Counted from the first letter of the stretch, positions 17,401 through 25,493 are shown. The stretch: 64,000 nucleotides of DNA from Corynebacterium maris DSM 45190 (GCF_000442645.1 NC_021915.1:2294001-2358000); one strand, 5' to 3'. Notes: generated from the letters alone by a model not told the origin. Translations and numbers: made by a program.

Positions 17401-20400
17401 TGACGGTGTCGTAGTCGGCGAGGTCGGCGGCGTTCACAGTGACGGAGTGCGTCGCCACGCCGTCGACGACCTGCGGCAGCTCTCCCCCGGCGGCCAGTCG
17501 AGTCAGCTCCGTGGTGGCGGCCTCGGCGTCGGCGCGCGCGATGATCGGGACGGCGCCGGCGGGGGCGTCGGCGGCGAGCGACAGTCGGATCTGCAGGTCG
17601 TGGGCCTGATTGCCCGGCAGTGAGCCGGTCAGCGGGACGGTGAGCACGACGTGGGCGTCGTCTTCTTGGGTCAGGGTCGCGCCGGTCGGCAGCTGTGCGG
17701 AACGGCCGTCGGCGGCGAGCTCCCACTCGGTGCCCAGAGCAGTGACCGGGGAGTTCTGCTGGCGTCCGGCCCACTCGACGGCCGGGGCGGCGAGAATCCG
17801 CTCGACCAGGCCCGGCGCGGGGATTTCCTCGGCGCCGGCCTCGGTGGCGGCGGTGACGGCGGCCGCGTTGAAGCGTTCCATCAGCTCGGCGATGGGTTCG
17901 TTGGCGCGCTCGATGCCCTCGACGGCCTCCGGGCCCGGGATGATGCACACGGCGTCGGCGTTGGCGCCGTAGCGTTCGTCGTGGGCCTGCCAGAAGGTGT
18001 CGGCGCGGAACCAGCGGCGCACTTCGGCGTCGATGACGGGGACGAAGGGCACGGGCTTGCCCTTGCTGCGGCAGTGGCGCAGGAACCAGGCGGCGTCGGC
18101 GGGTTCGAGGACGTCGTCGAGGCCGGGGTAAATTTCGCCGAGCGTGTCGACGGCCAGCTGCGGGTCGTCGTCGATTCCCAGCTCGACGACCGGGGTGAAG
18201 GCGCCGTGGTCGATCTCGGTGAGGCGGGCCTCGGCGCGCTCGAGCATGCCGACGAAGCGGGAGTGCCAGGTGACGTCGAGCCAGCCGCGGTGGTCCGGGC
18301 CGGCGAGTTCGAGGTAGCGCTCGAGCCAGGCGCGGTAGGTCATGGTCTCGAGGTCGCCGTAGTAGGGCTTACAGGTCTTGTTCAGTGCGTCGACGATCTC
18401 GTCGCGGCGGGCGGCCACGGCGGCGGCGACGCCGGCGACCTCGTCGACGAGGCGCCCGGCGCGGGCAAACGAGTTGTCGATCTCGTGCAGGTCCGCGCCC
18501 AGCGAGCTCAGCCCGGAGGCGATGTCGGCTTCGGCGGTGCTGGCGCCGATCCACTGGTCGGTGCCCTTGGCGTCGGCGAGCGCCTGCTTGACGGACTCGG
18601 TGGCGGTGGCCTCCTTCGCCGCCATGGCGGTGGTGCCGATCATGATCGCGTCGACCGGCATGGCCGGCAGCCCGTATTTCTCGGCCCAGGAACCGGTGAG
18701 GTATTCGGCGGCGCGTTCCGGGGTGCCGACGCCGCCGCCGACGGCCAACACGGCGTTGTCGCGGGCGCGGATCTCGTCGTAGGTGGCGATCAGCTGCTCG
18801 TCGAGGGACTCCCAGGAGTGGTGGCCGCCGGCCTTGCCGCCCTCGACCTGCAGGATGACGGGCGTGTCGACGGCGTCGGCGATGCGCAGCACGCGGCGGA
18901 TCTGGGCGATCGCGCCGGGCTTGAAGGAGATGTGGGGGAAGCCGCCGGCGCGCAGGTCGGCGATGAGCTGGGTGGCTTCCTCCGGGTCGGGGGCGCCGGC
19001 GGAGACGGTGACGCCGTCGAAGGGCGCGCCGTTGGCACGCGCCTTGGGCACCCACTTGCCCTGGGAGATGTGCTTGCCCCAGGCACTGGGGTCCAGGAAC
19101 ATCGTGTTGAACTGCACGGCCACGCCGGGCTCCAGCAGCTCGTTGAGTCGGGCGAGGTTGTCGTTGAAGATGGCTTCGGTGACCTGCCCGCCGCCGGCGA
19201 GCTCGGACCAGTGGCCGGCGTTGGCGGCCGCGGCGACGATCTCCGGGTCGACGGTGGTCGGGGTCATGCCGGCCAATAACATCGGGCTGCGGCCGGTGAC
19301 CCGGGTGAACTTGGTCACCAGCCGCTTGTCGCCGTCGTGCGTGACGACGCGCGGCGCATACTCCGCGTACGGGGTCGGGCGGGCGGGGGCCAGGCCGGCG
19401 TCGAAAAGCTGCGCCTGCCCGTCGGTGGAGGCCACCGCCAGGACGCCGACGCCGCGGCCGCGCACGGCGCGCTCGGTCAAGGAGACCACGCCGTCCGCCG
19501 GGCCCAGATCCAGGATCCACTGCGCGCCGGCGTCCGCCAGGCGCGTGACGTCGGCGGGCCAGTCGACGAAGGCGGTGAGCACGGCTTGGGACGCGTCCTT
19601 CGCCAGGGCGGTATCGAGGCCGCATTCCCTGGCCCAGGCCACGACTTGCTCCACGGCGGGGGCGAGCGCCGGGTGGTGGAAACCGATCTGCACGTCGAGC
19701 GGGTTGATGCGCAGGTTCGGGGCGGAACCGCCGCGGCGCTTGGCCTCGATGGCCTTCGCCGTCTTCGCGGCGGCCGCTTCCAGCGCGGCGACGACCCGCT
19801 CGTTGTGGGCCGGGGCGCCGACCAGCACGACGTGCTCGCGGCCGTTGACGAGGCCGACCACGCATTCGTCGGTGAGGCTAGCTGCGGCGATGGCGTCCTC
19901 GACCTGCTCGCGGGTCGCTCCCGCGATGGAGATCATCGGGGAGGACTCTCCCGCCCGCACCAGCCCGGCGGCACGTGCGGCGCGTGCTCCGGCGGCGCCG
20001 ATGAGCTGAGCGACGGCCAGCAGCTGGGCGGCGGTGGCGCGGCCCTCGGCGAGGTAGGCGGCCAGCGCGCCCTGGGAGTGCCCGGCGACGGCGACGGCGC
20101 CGCGGAGGGACAACCCCTGACGGCGCAGCGACTCGGCCGTCGCGGCCTGGGCGACGAGGATGCCGGGCACCGACACCGCGGCGGCCTGCGTGTCCACCCC
20201 GGACGGGGCCTCGGTGGCCCACCCCACCGGATCAAAGCCGTGCGGACGGGCGGCGGCCAGCGCATCGGCCACCGGCTCCAGGAGCGCGTCCGCCTCCGCC
20301 AGGTCCGCCGAGACAGTGGAACCGACCCCGGCCGCCAGCGCGGTGGCCAGGCTCGCCCGCCAATCGTAGCCTTGACCGGCGAAAGTCAGGGCGAAAGATT

Positions 20401-20434
20401 CGTTCTCAAGGCGGTTGATCAGACGATCGGTCAC
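11498..20434 (-). CDS. fas: Type I fatty acid synthase, single polypeptide
   Basis: 2978 aa, the length expected for corynebacterial FAS-I. It carries out de novo synthesis of fatty acids from acetyl- and malonyl-CoA in one cytoplasmic chain. Domains in order: acetyl transferase (A-G-H-S-Q-G-A, about 120), enoyl reductase (S-P-M-L-L-A-G-M-T-P, about 385), MaoC-like dehydratase (G-D-R-N-P-I-H-V, about 1160), malonyl/palmitoyl transferase (A-G-H-S-V-G-E-Y, about 1390), ACP (E-G-V-S-S-R-R-N-Q, the Ser modified by AcpS), ketoreductase (V-V-T-G-A-S-P), and ketosynthase (A-A-C-A-T-A-A with the catalytic Cys, K-H-D-T-S-T, T-G-H-P-K-G). GTG start 20434 has AGGAG upstream; the frame extends 36 codons further without support. 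A probable FasR gene is nearby. Confidence 0.97.
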   Translation of the reverse strand: MTDRLINRLENESFALTFAGQGYDWRASLATALAAGVGSTVSADLAEADALLEPVADALAAARPHGFDPVGWATEAPSGVDTQAAAVSVPGILVAQAATAESLRRQGLSLRGAVAVAGHSQGALAAYLAEGRATAAQLLAVAQLIGAAGARAARAAGLVRAGESSPMISIAGATREQVEDAIAAASLTDECVVGLVNGREHVVLVGAPAHNERVVAALEAAAAKTAKAIEAKRRGGSAPNLRINPLDVQIGFHHPALAPAVEQVVAWARECGLDTALAKDASQAVLTAFVDWPADVTRLADAGAQWILDLGPADGVVSLTERAVRGRGVGVLAVASTDGQAQLFDAGLAPARPTPYAEYAPRVVTHDGDKRLVTKFTRVTGRSPMLLAGMTPTTVDPEIVAAAANAGHWSELAGGGQVTEAIFNDNLARLNELLEPGVAVQFNTMFLDPSAWGKHISQGKWVPKARANGAPFDGVTVSAGAPDPEEATQLIADLRAGGFPHISFKPGAIAQIRRVLRIADAVDTPVILQVEGGKAGGHHSWESLDEQLIATYDEIRARDNAVLAVGGGVGTPERAAEYLTGSWAEKYGLPAMPVDAIMIGTTAMAAKEATATESVKQALADAKGTDQWIGASTAEADIASGLSSLGADLHEIDNSFARAGRLVDEVAGVAAAVAARRDEIVDALNKTCKPYYGDLETMTYRAWLERYLELAGPDHRGWLDVTWHSRFVGMLERAEARLTEIDHGAFTPVVELGIDDDPQLAVDTLGEIYPGLDDVLEPADAAWFLRHCRSKGKPVPFVPVIDAEVRRWFRADTFWQAHDERYGANADAVCIIPGPEAVEGIERANEPIAELMERFNAAAVTAATEAGAEEIPAPGLVERILAAPAVEWAGRQQNSPVTALGTEWELAADGRSAQLPTGATLTQEDDAHVVLTVPLTGSLPGNQAHDLQIRLSLAADAPAGAVPIIARADAEAATTELTRLAAGGELPQVVDGVATHSVTVNAADLADYDTVTAGYLPADVAAAGTAPDVLVGKAWPAIFAAIADAEIPGTDGAKVVEGMLNLVHLEHRIELHAPLPTDADLEVTARVDAVTDTIVGRVVEITAEIAGLATLTERFAIQGRRGDAPAPAPTAADATVDTARSFRAQASVTAPASMRPFAIVTGDRNPIHVADAAARMAGLSDGVIVHGMWTSALGEIVAASDGAGRVVEYTATMLAPVLPGAQVDYVVERTGVDARPGRGEVRSVTATVDGETVLTATAVMAEADVFYGFPGQGIQSQGMGMTQRAASPAAKQVWDRADRHTRAKLGFSILEIVQNNPAEVVVGGCRYQHPDGVLYLTQFTQVAMATLGCAQIAEMQEAGVLNDRAYFAGHSVGEYNALAAYAQVLSLEGVVEIVYRRGLTMHHLVPRNAAGVSEYALAALRPYKMGLSGTDVQDYVADMAHRTGEFLEIVNYNIDGRQYAVAGTLSGLQALAADAETRGPGNKALVMIPGIDVPFHSSKLLGGVDDFRAHLDELIPDEVDAEVLVDRYIPNLVARPFELTEDFVRSIAGVVDSPYITALLDDFAAAAKDETALARTLLIELLAWQFASPVRWIETQDLLLTGLDVNRFVEVGVGASPTLSNMLGQTMNLPQYAGSELEVLNVERDRSVVFAEDAVGKPSADVAEDAADEAGDVDVPAEVTAQAADPAPTPAAVASAPAGERPADLDYGAADALELLVAVWTKVRPDQIGAADTIESLVEGVSSRRNQVLLDLGNEFGTGSIDGAADAPFSELSATIVTMARGYGAFGPVLTESVADSLRRVTGPTGKKPGHIAERVTGHWQLGQGWVDHTIAALVMGTRDGASLRGGDLATLQPAAPASAAELDTLIDAAVQSVATVHGMQVAPPAAGGAAGGVVDSAALGEFAEQVTGADGVLATTARDLLKALGLDQPESASFDAADENAELFDLVSRELGSDWPRQVAPRFNAEEAVLLDDRWASAREDVTRAGLGQIDPAALDVTGAGEEVARQAEYFELPELAAQARDTAALNFAEDIAVVTGASPNSIAAAVTGSLLAGGATVVVTTSNLGHQRLEFYKELYRTHARGHAALWVVPANLSAYSDLDALIGWIGEEQTVTVGAEAKVVKPAMVPSLLFPFAAPRVAGSLADAGGAAETQMRLLLWSVERLIAGLSALGADTHLGHRLHVVLPGSPNRGRFGGDGAYGEAKAALDAVVTRWHAEPVWGARTSLVHALIGWVRGTGLMGGNDPLVEAVEAKGVTTYSTEEIAERLISQASADVRSDAASSPVTADFTGGLGEADINLAELAADRPQTTAEESEDTERTLPALPTPYRRIDWTDADFGKIGQKLEDMVVIVGGGELGPYGASRTRFDAELTGDLTAAGVTELAWNMGLISAAEDGTFLDADGADIAEEDIYDRYHDEVLANVGIRRYGDEVGLVDNLAPELTTVYLEHDLTFQVSDATTARSFVDSDPEHTTAVVADDGEWTVTRTAGAPVSVPRRMAMSRFVGGQMPTGFDPSVYGIPADMLESIDRVAVWNLVCTVEAFLSAGFTPAELLSAVHPARVSSTMGTGMGGTGSIRGMYVDRLLNEPRANDILQEALPNVVAAHVMQSYVGGYGQMIHPVAACATAAVSVEEGVDKIRLGKADAVVAGGIDDLSVEGIEGFGNMNATADSAEMEAKGIEHRYFSRANDRRRGGFVEAEGGGTLLLLRGSLAYELGLPVLGVVGFAESFADGAHTSIPAPGLGALSAARGGMDSRLAQALAALDVTPDDVSIVSKHDTSTNANDPNESDLHHRIARATGRDEATPLYVISQKSLTGHPKGGAAAFQVIGLTQVLRSGLVPANRSLDCVDPALREHGEMVWLRKPLDLRSAPPKAGVLTSLGFGHVSALVAIVHPGAFLAAVRAEHGEQAARDWQSSAEQREKAGLRRVSRAILGQESLYERPAERNLGGGGATAKEREVAVLLDDRARLVDGVLQPGE

Positions 20435-20736
20435 GGGCGAAGCTCTCCTGTTACTCAGGCGGCCGGCTGGGTGATCCGGCACCAGTGGGGTTGTCGTGAG
20501 ACGCCGCGGGCGGCGCCTCCACGGGCATGCGCGAGGACGCATTGGTGCCGCACCCTCACGAATCCCTGATATTAGTTAGTCGATAGAAACAATACGACTG
20601 TTACAAGCCCAAACAAAAGTACCCCATCACGGGCCTGGGCGGGCCCAAAGAATTCAGCCGCGCCACCGACGCCCCACCCCTTCGACGCCCCACGCGCTAC
20701 GCGCGCATAGTGACAGCGCCGCGGAACTCTAAAAAG
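20435..20736 (-). promoter_or_regulatory. fas upstream region
   Basis: About 300 bp between the fas start and tRNA-Leu. The half next to the tRNA (20565-20630) is AT-rich and contains CTTGTAACAG and TAACTAATAT on the minus strand, the only promoter-like stretch, but I cannot assign a -35/-10 pair confidently. A GC-rich hairpin (GCCGC/GCGGC around 20502-20515) lies in the leader. A FasR operator is expected here; I cannot recognise one by eye. Confidence 0.4.
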
Positions 20737-20818
<82 letters not shown>

Positions 20819-20933
20819 AACGACCCCCGGAATCACGCCCAGGGGACCTTTCGCATCATACCCTCGAGGCTGGGCGGGAATGGAAACCGCGAGAAAGTCC
20901 ACCTTTTGAACGACCTTGGATATGATGACGTGT

Positions 20934-21506
20934 GTGACCGAATTCGAGGATGACCGCGACACTCGGGCTCGCAGCGGCCATGGCGAGCTCGGGGACACCC
21001 ACCAGCCGCATGCCTCCGCCACGCCCGACGACGCGGTGGAAGGCCTCGACCAAGCGGAAAGCACCCCGCCCCAGCGCGAGAAGTTCCAAATCAAGGCCTG
21101 GCACATCATCTTGCTCGTCGTCGCCGTGCTCGCCTGCCTGGGTCTGGCCTACTGGCAGTGGACCCGTTTCCAGGCGGGCTCCGGCACGTTCCAGAACCTC
21201 GGCTACGCCTTCCAGTGGCCACTGTTCGCCGTGTTTTTCATCTACGCCTACCGCATGGGCGTCAAGTACGAGAACGAGGCGCGCCACGCCAAGAACGAGG
21301 CCGACGACGATGACTTCCTGTACGAAGCGGATCTCGAGGAATTCGGGGAGGCCAAGCAGGAGGTCACTAAGATCGACGAGGATTTCCTGCCCTCGCGCCC
21401 GTCCCTGAACGTCGAGGAGTTCAACGCGCTCAACACCCCGCGCCGCGGGCGCGACTCCGACACCGGCCGCCCGCACCGCGCCGACGACAAGCACCTGAAC
21501 ACCTAG
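20934..21506 (+). CDS. Conserved actinobacterial membrane protein
   Basis: 190 aa from GTG 20934. The N-terminal 45 residues are hydrophilic and acidic. There are two membrane segments: AWHIILLVVAVLACLGLAY and LGYAFQWPLFAVFFIYAY, joined by W-Q-W-T-R-F-x-x-G-S-G-T-F-Q-N, a motif conserved in a family of actinobacterial membrane proteins without known function. The acidic C-terminus (E-A-D-D-D-D-F-L-Y) is cytoplasmic. ATGs at 20922 and 20925 are alternative starts. It is 22 bp upstream of the next gene and probably cotranscribed. Confidence 0.85.
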   Translation: MTEFEDDRDTRARSGHGELGDTHQPHASATPDDAVEGLDQAESTPPQREKFQIKAWHIILLVVAVLACLGLAYWQWTRFQAGSGTFQNLGYAFQWPLFAVFFIYAYRMGVKYENEARHAKNEADDDDFLYEADLEEFGEAKQEVTKIDEDFLPSRPSLNVEEFNALNTPRRGRDSDTGRPHRADDKHLNT

Positions 21507-21528
21507 AAACACCCAGAGGAAGCATTTT

Positions 21529-21933
21529 ATGACGACCCCCGGCAACTCTTCCGTCTCTCAGACCCGGCAGAAACCGCTGCGCAAGGTTCACCCCGAGCGC
21601 CAGCGCCGCGTGCGCACTGCGCTCACCTTCTTTTCCGCCACCGCGTGGATCACCGGCGTGATGCTGCTGCTGCTCGTGATCCGCATGATCATGCAGTACG
21701 TCCTGGGCATGGACGTCAGCGGCTTCGGCTGGGTCGCCATCCTGCACGGCTGGTGCTACCTGGCGTTCGTGATCGCCACCTTCAACCTGGGGCTCAAGGC
21801 CCGCTGGGAGCCGAAGTGGTGGGTCACCACCATCCTCGGCGGCGTGGTGCCGTTCCTGTCCTTCTACGTGGAAAACAACCGCCGCAAGCAGGTCACCGAG
21901 AAGTTCCAGCTGGACCAGCCGTCCGCGGCTTAA
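21529..21933 (+). CDS. DUF3817 family membrane protein
   Basis: 134 aa with three hydrophobic segments: TALTFFSATAWITGVMLLLL, GWVAILHGWCYLAFVIATF and WWVTTILGGVVPFLSFYV. H-G-W-C-Y-L-A-F and G-G-V-V-P-F-L-S-F are DUF3817 signatures; integral membrane, function unknown. AGAGGAAG precedes the ATG. Its stop overlaps the 3' end of convergent rdgB by 4 bp. Confidence 0.9.
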   Translation: MTTPGNSSVSQTRQKPLRKVHPERQRRVRTALTFFSATAWITGVMLLLLVIRMIMQYVLGMDVSGFGWVAILHGWCYLAFVIATFNLGLKARWEPKWWVTTILGGVVPFLSFYVENNRRKQVTEKFQLDQPSAA

Positions 21934-22544
21934 CCGGCCAGCCCGCGGATCACCTCGACCAGCCCTGTCAGCGCCTTGCCCCGGTGCGACAGGGCGTCTT
22001 TTTCTGCCGCGCTCAACTGGGCAGAAGAACGCCCCGCGCCGTCGATCTCCTCCCCCGGAAGAAAAAGCGGGTCGTAGCCGAAGCCGTTGTCCCCCACTTC
22101 TTTCCGCAGCAGGCGCCCCTCCCAACGCCCCTCGGAGACGTGCTCCTGCCCGTCCGGGGTGACCAGCGCGCACACGGAGACAAACGCCGCGGCGCGGCGC
22201 TCGTCGGGCACATCCGACATCTGCGCGAGCAGCAGGGCGTTGTTCGCCGCGTCGTCACCGTGGCCGCCGGACCACCGCGCTGAGAGCACCCCAGGCATGC
22301 CGCCCAGTTCTTCCACGGCCAGGCCGGAGTCGTCGGCGACGGTGACCAGGCCAGTTTCCCGGGCCCCGGCGCGCGCCTTGATCAGGGCGTTGTCGGCGAA
22401 GGTGCGCCCGTTTTCGACGGGTTCGTCGTAGTCGGCGACGGCGGACAGCGGCACCAGTTCGACGCCATTGATGCCGGCGGCGGCGAGGATGCGTTCGAGT
22501 TCGCCGAGTTTCTTCGCGTTGTTCGAGGCGACGAGCAAGCGCAT
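21930..22544 (-). CDS. rdgB: XTP/dITP diphosphatase (HAM1/RdgB)
   Basis: 204 aa from ATG 22544. It hydrolyses non-canonical purine nucleoside triphosphates (ITP, dITP, XTP) to monophosphates, keeping them out of DNA and RNA. MRLLVASNNAKKLGEL is the N-terminal S/T-x-N-x-x-K substrate motif; A-D-D-S-G-L-A-V-E is the metal-binding signature, and F-G-Y-D-P-L-F and the C-terminal S-H-R-G-K-A-L match the family. It is last in a rph-rdgB pair with a 4-bp gap. Confidence 0.95.
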   Translation of the reverse strand: MRLLVASNNAKKLGELERILAAAGINGVELVPLSAVADYDEPVENGRTFADNALIKARAGARETGLVTVADDSGLAVEELGGMPGVLSARWSGGHGDDAANNALLLAQMSDVPDERRAAAFVSVCALVTPDGQEHVSEGRWEGRLLRKEVGDNGFGYDPLFLPGEEIDGAGRSSAQLSAAEKDALSHRGKALTGLVEVIRGLAG

Positions 22545-22548
22545 GATC

Positions 22549-23277
22549 CTAGGCCTCCAGGGCGGCGCGCTGGGCGGCCTGCAGTTCGCGGATGCCCTTC
22601 TCGGCGGAGTCGAGCATCGCGTTGAGCTCCTCGCGGCCGAAGTCGCCGGCTTCACCGGTGCCCTGGACCTCGACGTACTTGCCGGCCTCGGTCATGACGA
22701 CGTTGAGGTCGACCTCGGCGCGGACGTCTTCCTCGTAGGGCAGGTCGAGGCAGACGTGGCCGTCGACCAGCCCGACGGAGACGGCGGCGACCGGCGGCAG
22801 CAGCGGGTTGCCCGGGACGACGCCCTGGGCCTTGAGCACCTCGATGGCGTCGGCGAGGGCGACGTAGGCGCCGGTGATCGCGGCGGTACGGGTGCCGCCG
22901 TCGGCCTGCAGGACGTCGCAGTCGAGGTTGATGGTGTTTTCGCCGAGCTCGCTCAGGTCGACGGCCGCGCGCAGGGAGCGGCCGATCAGGCGTGAGATCT
23001 CGTGGGTGCGTCCCTTGACCTTGCCGGACATGGATTCACGGCGGTTGCGCTCGTGGGTGGCGGCCGGGAGCATGGCGTATTCGGCGGTCAGCCAACCTTC
23101 CCCGGAGTCGCGCTTGAAGCGCGGCACGCCGGTCTCCACGGAGGCGGTGCACATGACGCGGGTCTCGCCGAACTCGACGAGCACGCTGCCCGCCGGGTTG
23201 GAGGTGAAGTTGCGGGTGATGCGCACTGCGCGCAGCTGGTCGAGGTCGCGGCCGTCGGCACGGGTGAAATCAGTCAT
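22549..23277 (-). CDS. rph: Ribonuclease PH
   Basis: 242 aa. Phosphorolytic 3'-5' exoribonuclease trimming the 3' ends of tRNA precursors. The N-terminus R-A-D-G-R-x-x-D-Q-L-R, M-L-P-A-A-T-H-E-R, the R-T-H-E-I-S-R-L-I-G-R-S-L-R phosphate-binding segment, and D-x-D-V-L-Q-A-D-G-G-T-R-T-A are canonical. ATG 23277 is preferred over the in-frame GTG at 23283. It lies in the conserved actinobacterial order murI - metallohydrolase - rph - rdgB. Confidence 0.96.
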   Translation of the reverse strand: MTDFTRADGRDLDQLRAVRITRNFTSNPAGSVLVEFGETRVMCTASVETGVPRFKRDSGEGWLTAEYAMLPAATHERNRRESMSGKVKGRTHEISRLIGRSLRAAVDLSELGENTINLDCDVLQADGGTRTAAITGAYVALADAIEVLKAQGVVPGNPLLPPVAAVSVGLVDGHVCLDLPYEEDVRAEVDLNVVMTEAGKYVEVQGTGEAGDFGREELNAMLDSAEKGIRELQAAQRAALEA

Positions 23278-23340
23278 GCGCACCAGGGTACTCAGCCACC
23301 TCCGGGTCAGCTCACTGCGCCCAGGAAGAGGCGGGGAGAC

Positions 23341-24108
23341 TTAGACGTCGAAGACCATGCCGGGTTCGCCGAGGATGACCTCGCCGTCGAATTCAGTGCG
23401 CGCGGCCGCCAGGGTGGCTTCCTTGTCGGTCCACGGTTGGATGTGCACCAGGCCGAGGCGCTTGACGCCGGCCGCGGCGGCGATGCGGCCGGCTTCTTCG
23501 CCAGACATGTGCATGCCCATGATCTTGCCTTCGCTGGTCGGCCCCCACCCCGCTTCACACAGGAAGAGGTCCGCCCCGCGGGCCGCGGCCACGATGTTGG
23601 GGTGGTCCGCCGAGTCGCCGCTGTAGGCGACGACTTTTCCGCTGACGGGGTCCTGCATGCGCAAGGCGTAGGCCTCACCGGGGTGGCTGGCCGTAAACGG
23701 GGTGACCTCGACGCCGCCCACGGTTTCGGTGTGTCCGTGGCGCCAAGCGGTGAACTCGAGGGTGTCGGAGAAGTCGTCGACGTCGTCCGGCTCGTCCGCG
23801 GTGAGCCGCCCCAGGTGGACGGGCGTGTGCGCGGGGCCGAGGCAGCGGTGTCGCTGCGTGGCTTTGAGCTCCGGGTGGAAGCGGCGCCACACCATGAGCG
23901 ACGGGAAGTCGAGGCAGTGGTCGGCGTGCAGGTGGCTGAACAGCACGTGCGCGTCGGCCGGGTTCTGAATTTCCTGCAGCGCGGCCAGCGTGCCGGGCCC
24001 TAAGTCGACGATGACGCTCGATCCGTCATCGGGGGACAGGAGGTATCCCGAGGCCGGGTTTCCCGGGGCACCGAGGCTGCCCGAGCAGCCGAGGATGGTC
24101 AGCTTCAT
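23341..24108 (-). CDS. MBL-fold hydrolase, probable cyclic-nucleotide phosphodiesterase (Rv1339-like)
   Basis: 255 aa from ATG 24108 (the frame continues far upstream only because GC-rich stops are rare). The metallo-beta-lactamase motif is F-S-H-L-H-A-D-H-C (HxHxDH), with further ligands at T-A-S-H-P-G, Y-S-G-D-S-A-D-H, and a G-M-H-M-S segment near the C-terminus. The order murI - this gene - rph - rdgB is the same as mycobacterial Rv1338-Rv1341, where Rv1339 has been reported as an atypical cAMP phosphodiesterase. That activity is inferred here; RNase Z-like hydrolases share the fold. Confidence 0.85.
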   Translation of the reverse strand: MKLTILGCSGSLGAPGNPASGYLLSPDDGSSVIVDLGPGTLAALQEIQNPADAHVLFSHLHADHCLDFPSLMVWRRFHPELKATQRHRCLGPAHTPVHLGRLTADEPDDVDDFSDTLEFTAWRHGHTETVGGVEVTPFTASHPGEAYALRMQDPVSGKVVAYSGDSADHPNIVAAARGADLFLCEAGWGPTSEGKIMGMHMSGEEAGRIAAAAGVKRLGLVHIQPWTDKEATLAAARTEFDGEVILGEPGMVFDV

Positions 24109-24160
24109 GTGTTTACTGTGCCACGAATCAGGGTGCTTTTCGAACCTAACGCGCCGTCGG

Positions 24161-24994
24161 TCACAGCCGGGTGTGGCTGACCGCGCCGATTCGGGGGCCC
24201 AAGAAACGGCTCGCCAATTCGCGGAAGCGCTGCGGGTCGCCGGTGGCCTCAAAGACGTGGGTGGGCGCGCCGTACACGGCCGGGTCGGCGAGAAGGTCGT
24301 GTTCGGTGAGCATGCGCAACACGTCCTTGGCGGTCTCTTCCGCGGACGAGACCAGCGAGACGGAGTCGCCGACCGCGAGCTGGATGACCCCGGAGAGCAG
24401 CGGGTAGTGCGTGCAGCCGAGAACGAGCGTATCGACGCCCGCGCTTTGCACCGGCTCCAAGTAACCTTCCGCCACGCCCAGGATCTGCCGGCCGGAGGTG
24501 ACGCCGCGTTCGACGAACTCCACGAACGCCGGGCACGCCACCGCGGTAGTGGAGATGGTGGGGTTGAGGGCGAACAGGTCTTGGTAGGCGCCGGACTTGA
24601 TGGTGCCGGCGGTGCCGATGACGCCGACTTTGCCGTTGCGGGTAGTGGCCATGGCACGGCGGACGGCGGGCTGGATCACTTCGACGACGGGGATGTCGTA
24701 GCGCTCGCGGGCGTCGTGAAGGAAGGCCGCAGACGCGGTGTTGCAGGCGATGACCAGCATCTTGCAGCCGCGTTCGACGAGGTTGTCAGCGATGCGCATC
24801 GCGTGGGCGCGCACCTGCGCGATGGGCAGCGGGCCGTAGGGGCCGTGCCCGGTGTCGCCCACGTAGATGACCGATTCGTGGGGCAGCTGGTCGAGGATGG
24901 TGCGCGCGACGGTGAGGCCGCCGACCCCGGAATCGAAGATTCCGATGGGGGCGGCGGCGCGGGCGGAGGCGGGGGTGGCGTTCACGCCGTTCAT
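24161..24994 (-). CDS. murI: Glutamate racemase
   Basis: 277 aa. Interconverts L- and D-glutamate for peptidoglycan. I-G-I-F-D-S-G-V-G-G-L-T-V begins the fold at residue 17; the two catalytic cysteines are Cys84 (V-I-A-C-N-T-A-S) and Cys194 (L-G-C-T-H-Y-P-L-L). Y-V-G-D-T-G-H-G-P-Y-G carries Gly-His where many homologues have Thr-Ala or similar. ATG 24994 gives a 16-residue extension before the conserved core. It is first in the murI-rph-rdgB direction. Confidence 0.95.
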   Translation of the reverse strand: MNGVNATPASARAAAPIGIFDSGVGGLTVARTILDQLPHESVIYVGDTGHGPYGPLPIAQVRAHAMRIADNLVERGCKMLVIACNTASAAFLHDARERYDIPVVEVIQPAVRRAMATTRNGKVGVIGTAGTIKSGAYQDLFALNPTISTTAVACPAFVEFVERGVTSGRQILGVAEGYLEPVQSAGVDTLVLGCTHYPLLSGVIQLAVGDSVSLVSSAEETAKDVLRMLTEHDLLADPAVYGAPTHVFEATGDPQRFRELASRFLGPRIGAVSHTRL

Positions 24995-25028
24995 CTTAAC
25001 GCCCGGTCGGGGGCGCGGTTTCGCGGCG

Positions 25029-25493
25029 TCAGCGGTGTGTGATGTTGCCGACGATCTTGCGCAAAGCCGCGCCGACGTGGCGGTTTTCCTCTTCGGTGAG
25101 GTTGTCGAAGAGCAGGCGCCGGACCTCGCTGACGTGCGAGGGCAGGACGTCGCGCAGCAACTGCCAACCGTCGCCGGTGAGTTCGACCAGGGTGGAGCGG
25201 CCGTCCGTGGGGTTCGGGGAGCGCAGCACCAGACCGCGTTTTTCCAGGCGGGTGATCACCCGGGAGAGGTGGGACAACGTCATGCCCGAGGCCTGGGCGA
25301 CCTCGCTCATGCCCATCTGGCCGTCGACCGCATGGGAGATCGTCTGCAGCGCGAGGAAATCGTAGTGGGAGACGCCGGCCTCGCGTTTGAGCTGGGCGTC
25401 GAGGATGGCGGGCACGCCGGAGTAGAAGGACCAGACGTTGAGCCACGTTTCGGTTTCTTCGTCGTTCAGCGACTGGGGTGAGTTGTCGGCCAT
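25029..25493 (-). CDS. MarR-family transcriptional regulator
   Basis: 154 aa from ATG 25493. Winged helix-turn-helix: M-S-E-V-A-Q-A-S-G-M-T-L-S-H-L-S-R-V-I-T-R-L-E-K-R-G-L-V with the wing N-P-T-D-G-R-S-T. The N-terminal W-S-F-Y and Y-D-F-L-A-L-Q-T segments are typical of the MarR dimer domain. It is a lone gene between murI and the rhomboid gene, with no obvious divergent target. Ligand and regulon are unknown. Confidence 0.9.
   Translation of the reverse strand: MADNSPQSLNDEETETWLNVWSFYSGVPAILDAQLKREAGVSHYDFLALQTISHAVDGQMGMSEVAQASGMTLSHLSRVITRLEKRGLVLRSPNPTDGRSTLVELTGDGWQLLRDVLPSHVSEVRRLLFDNLTEEENRHVGAALRKIVGNITHR

Noticed and set aside
13019..17623. 1534-codon open frame antisense to fas
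   Set aside because: It is the Gly/Val/Asp/Arg-rich shadow of the fas reading frame in high-GC DNA; no family motif, no ribosome-binding site, and fas domains are intact opposite it.
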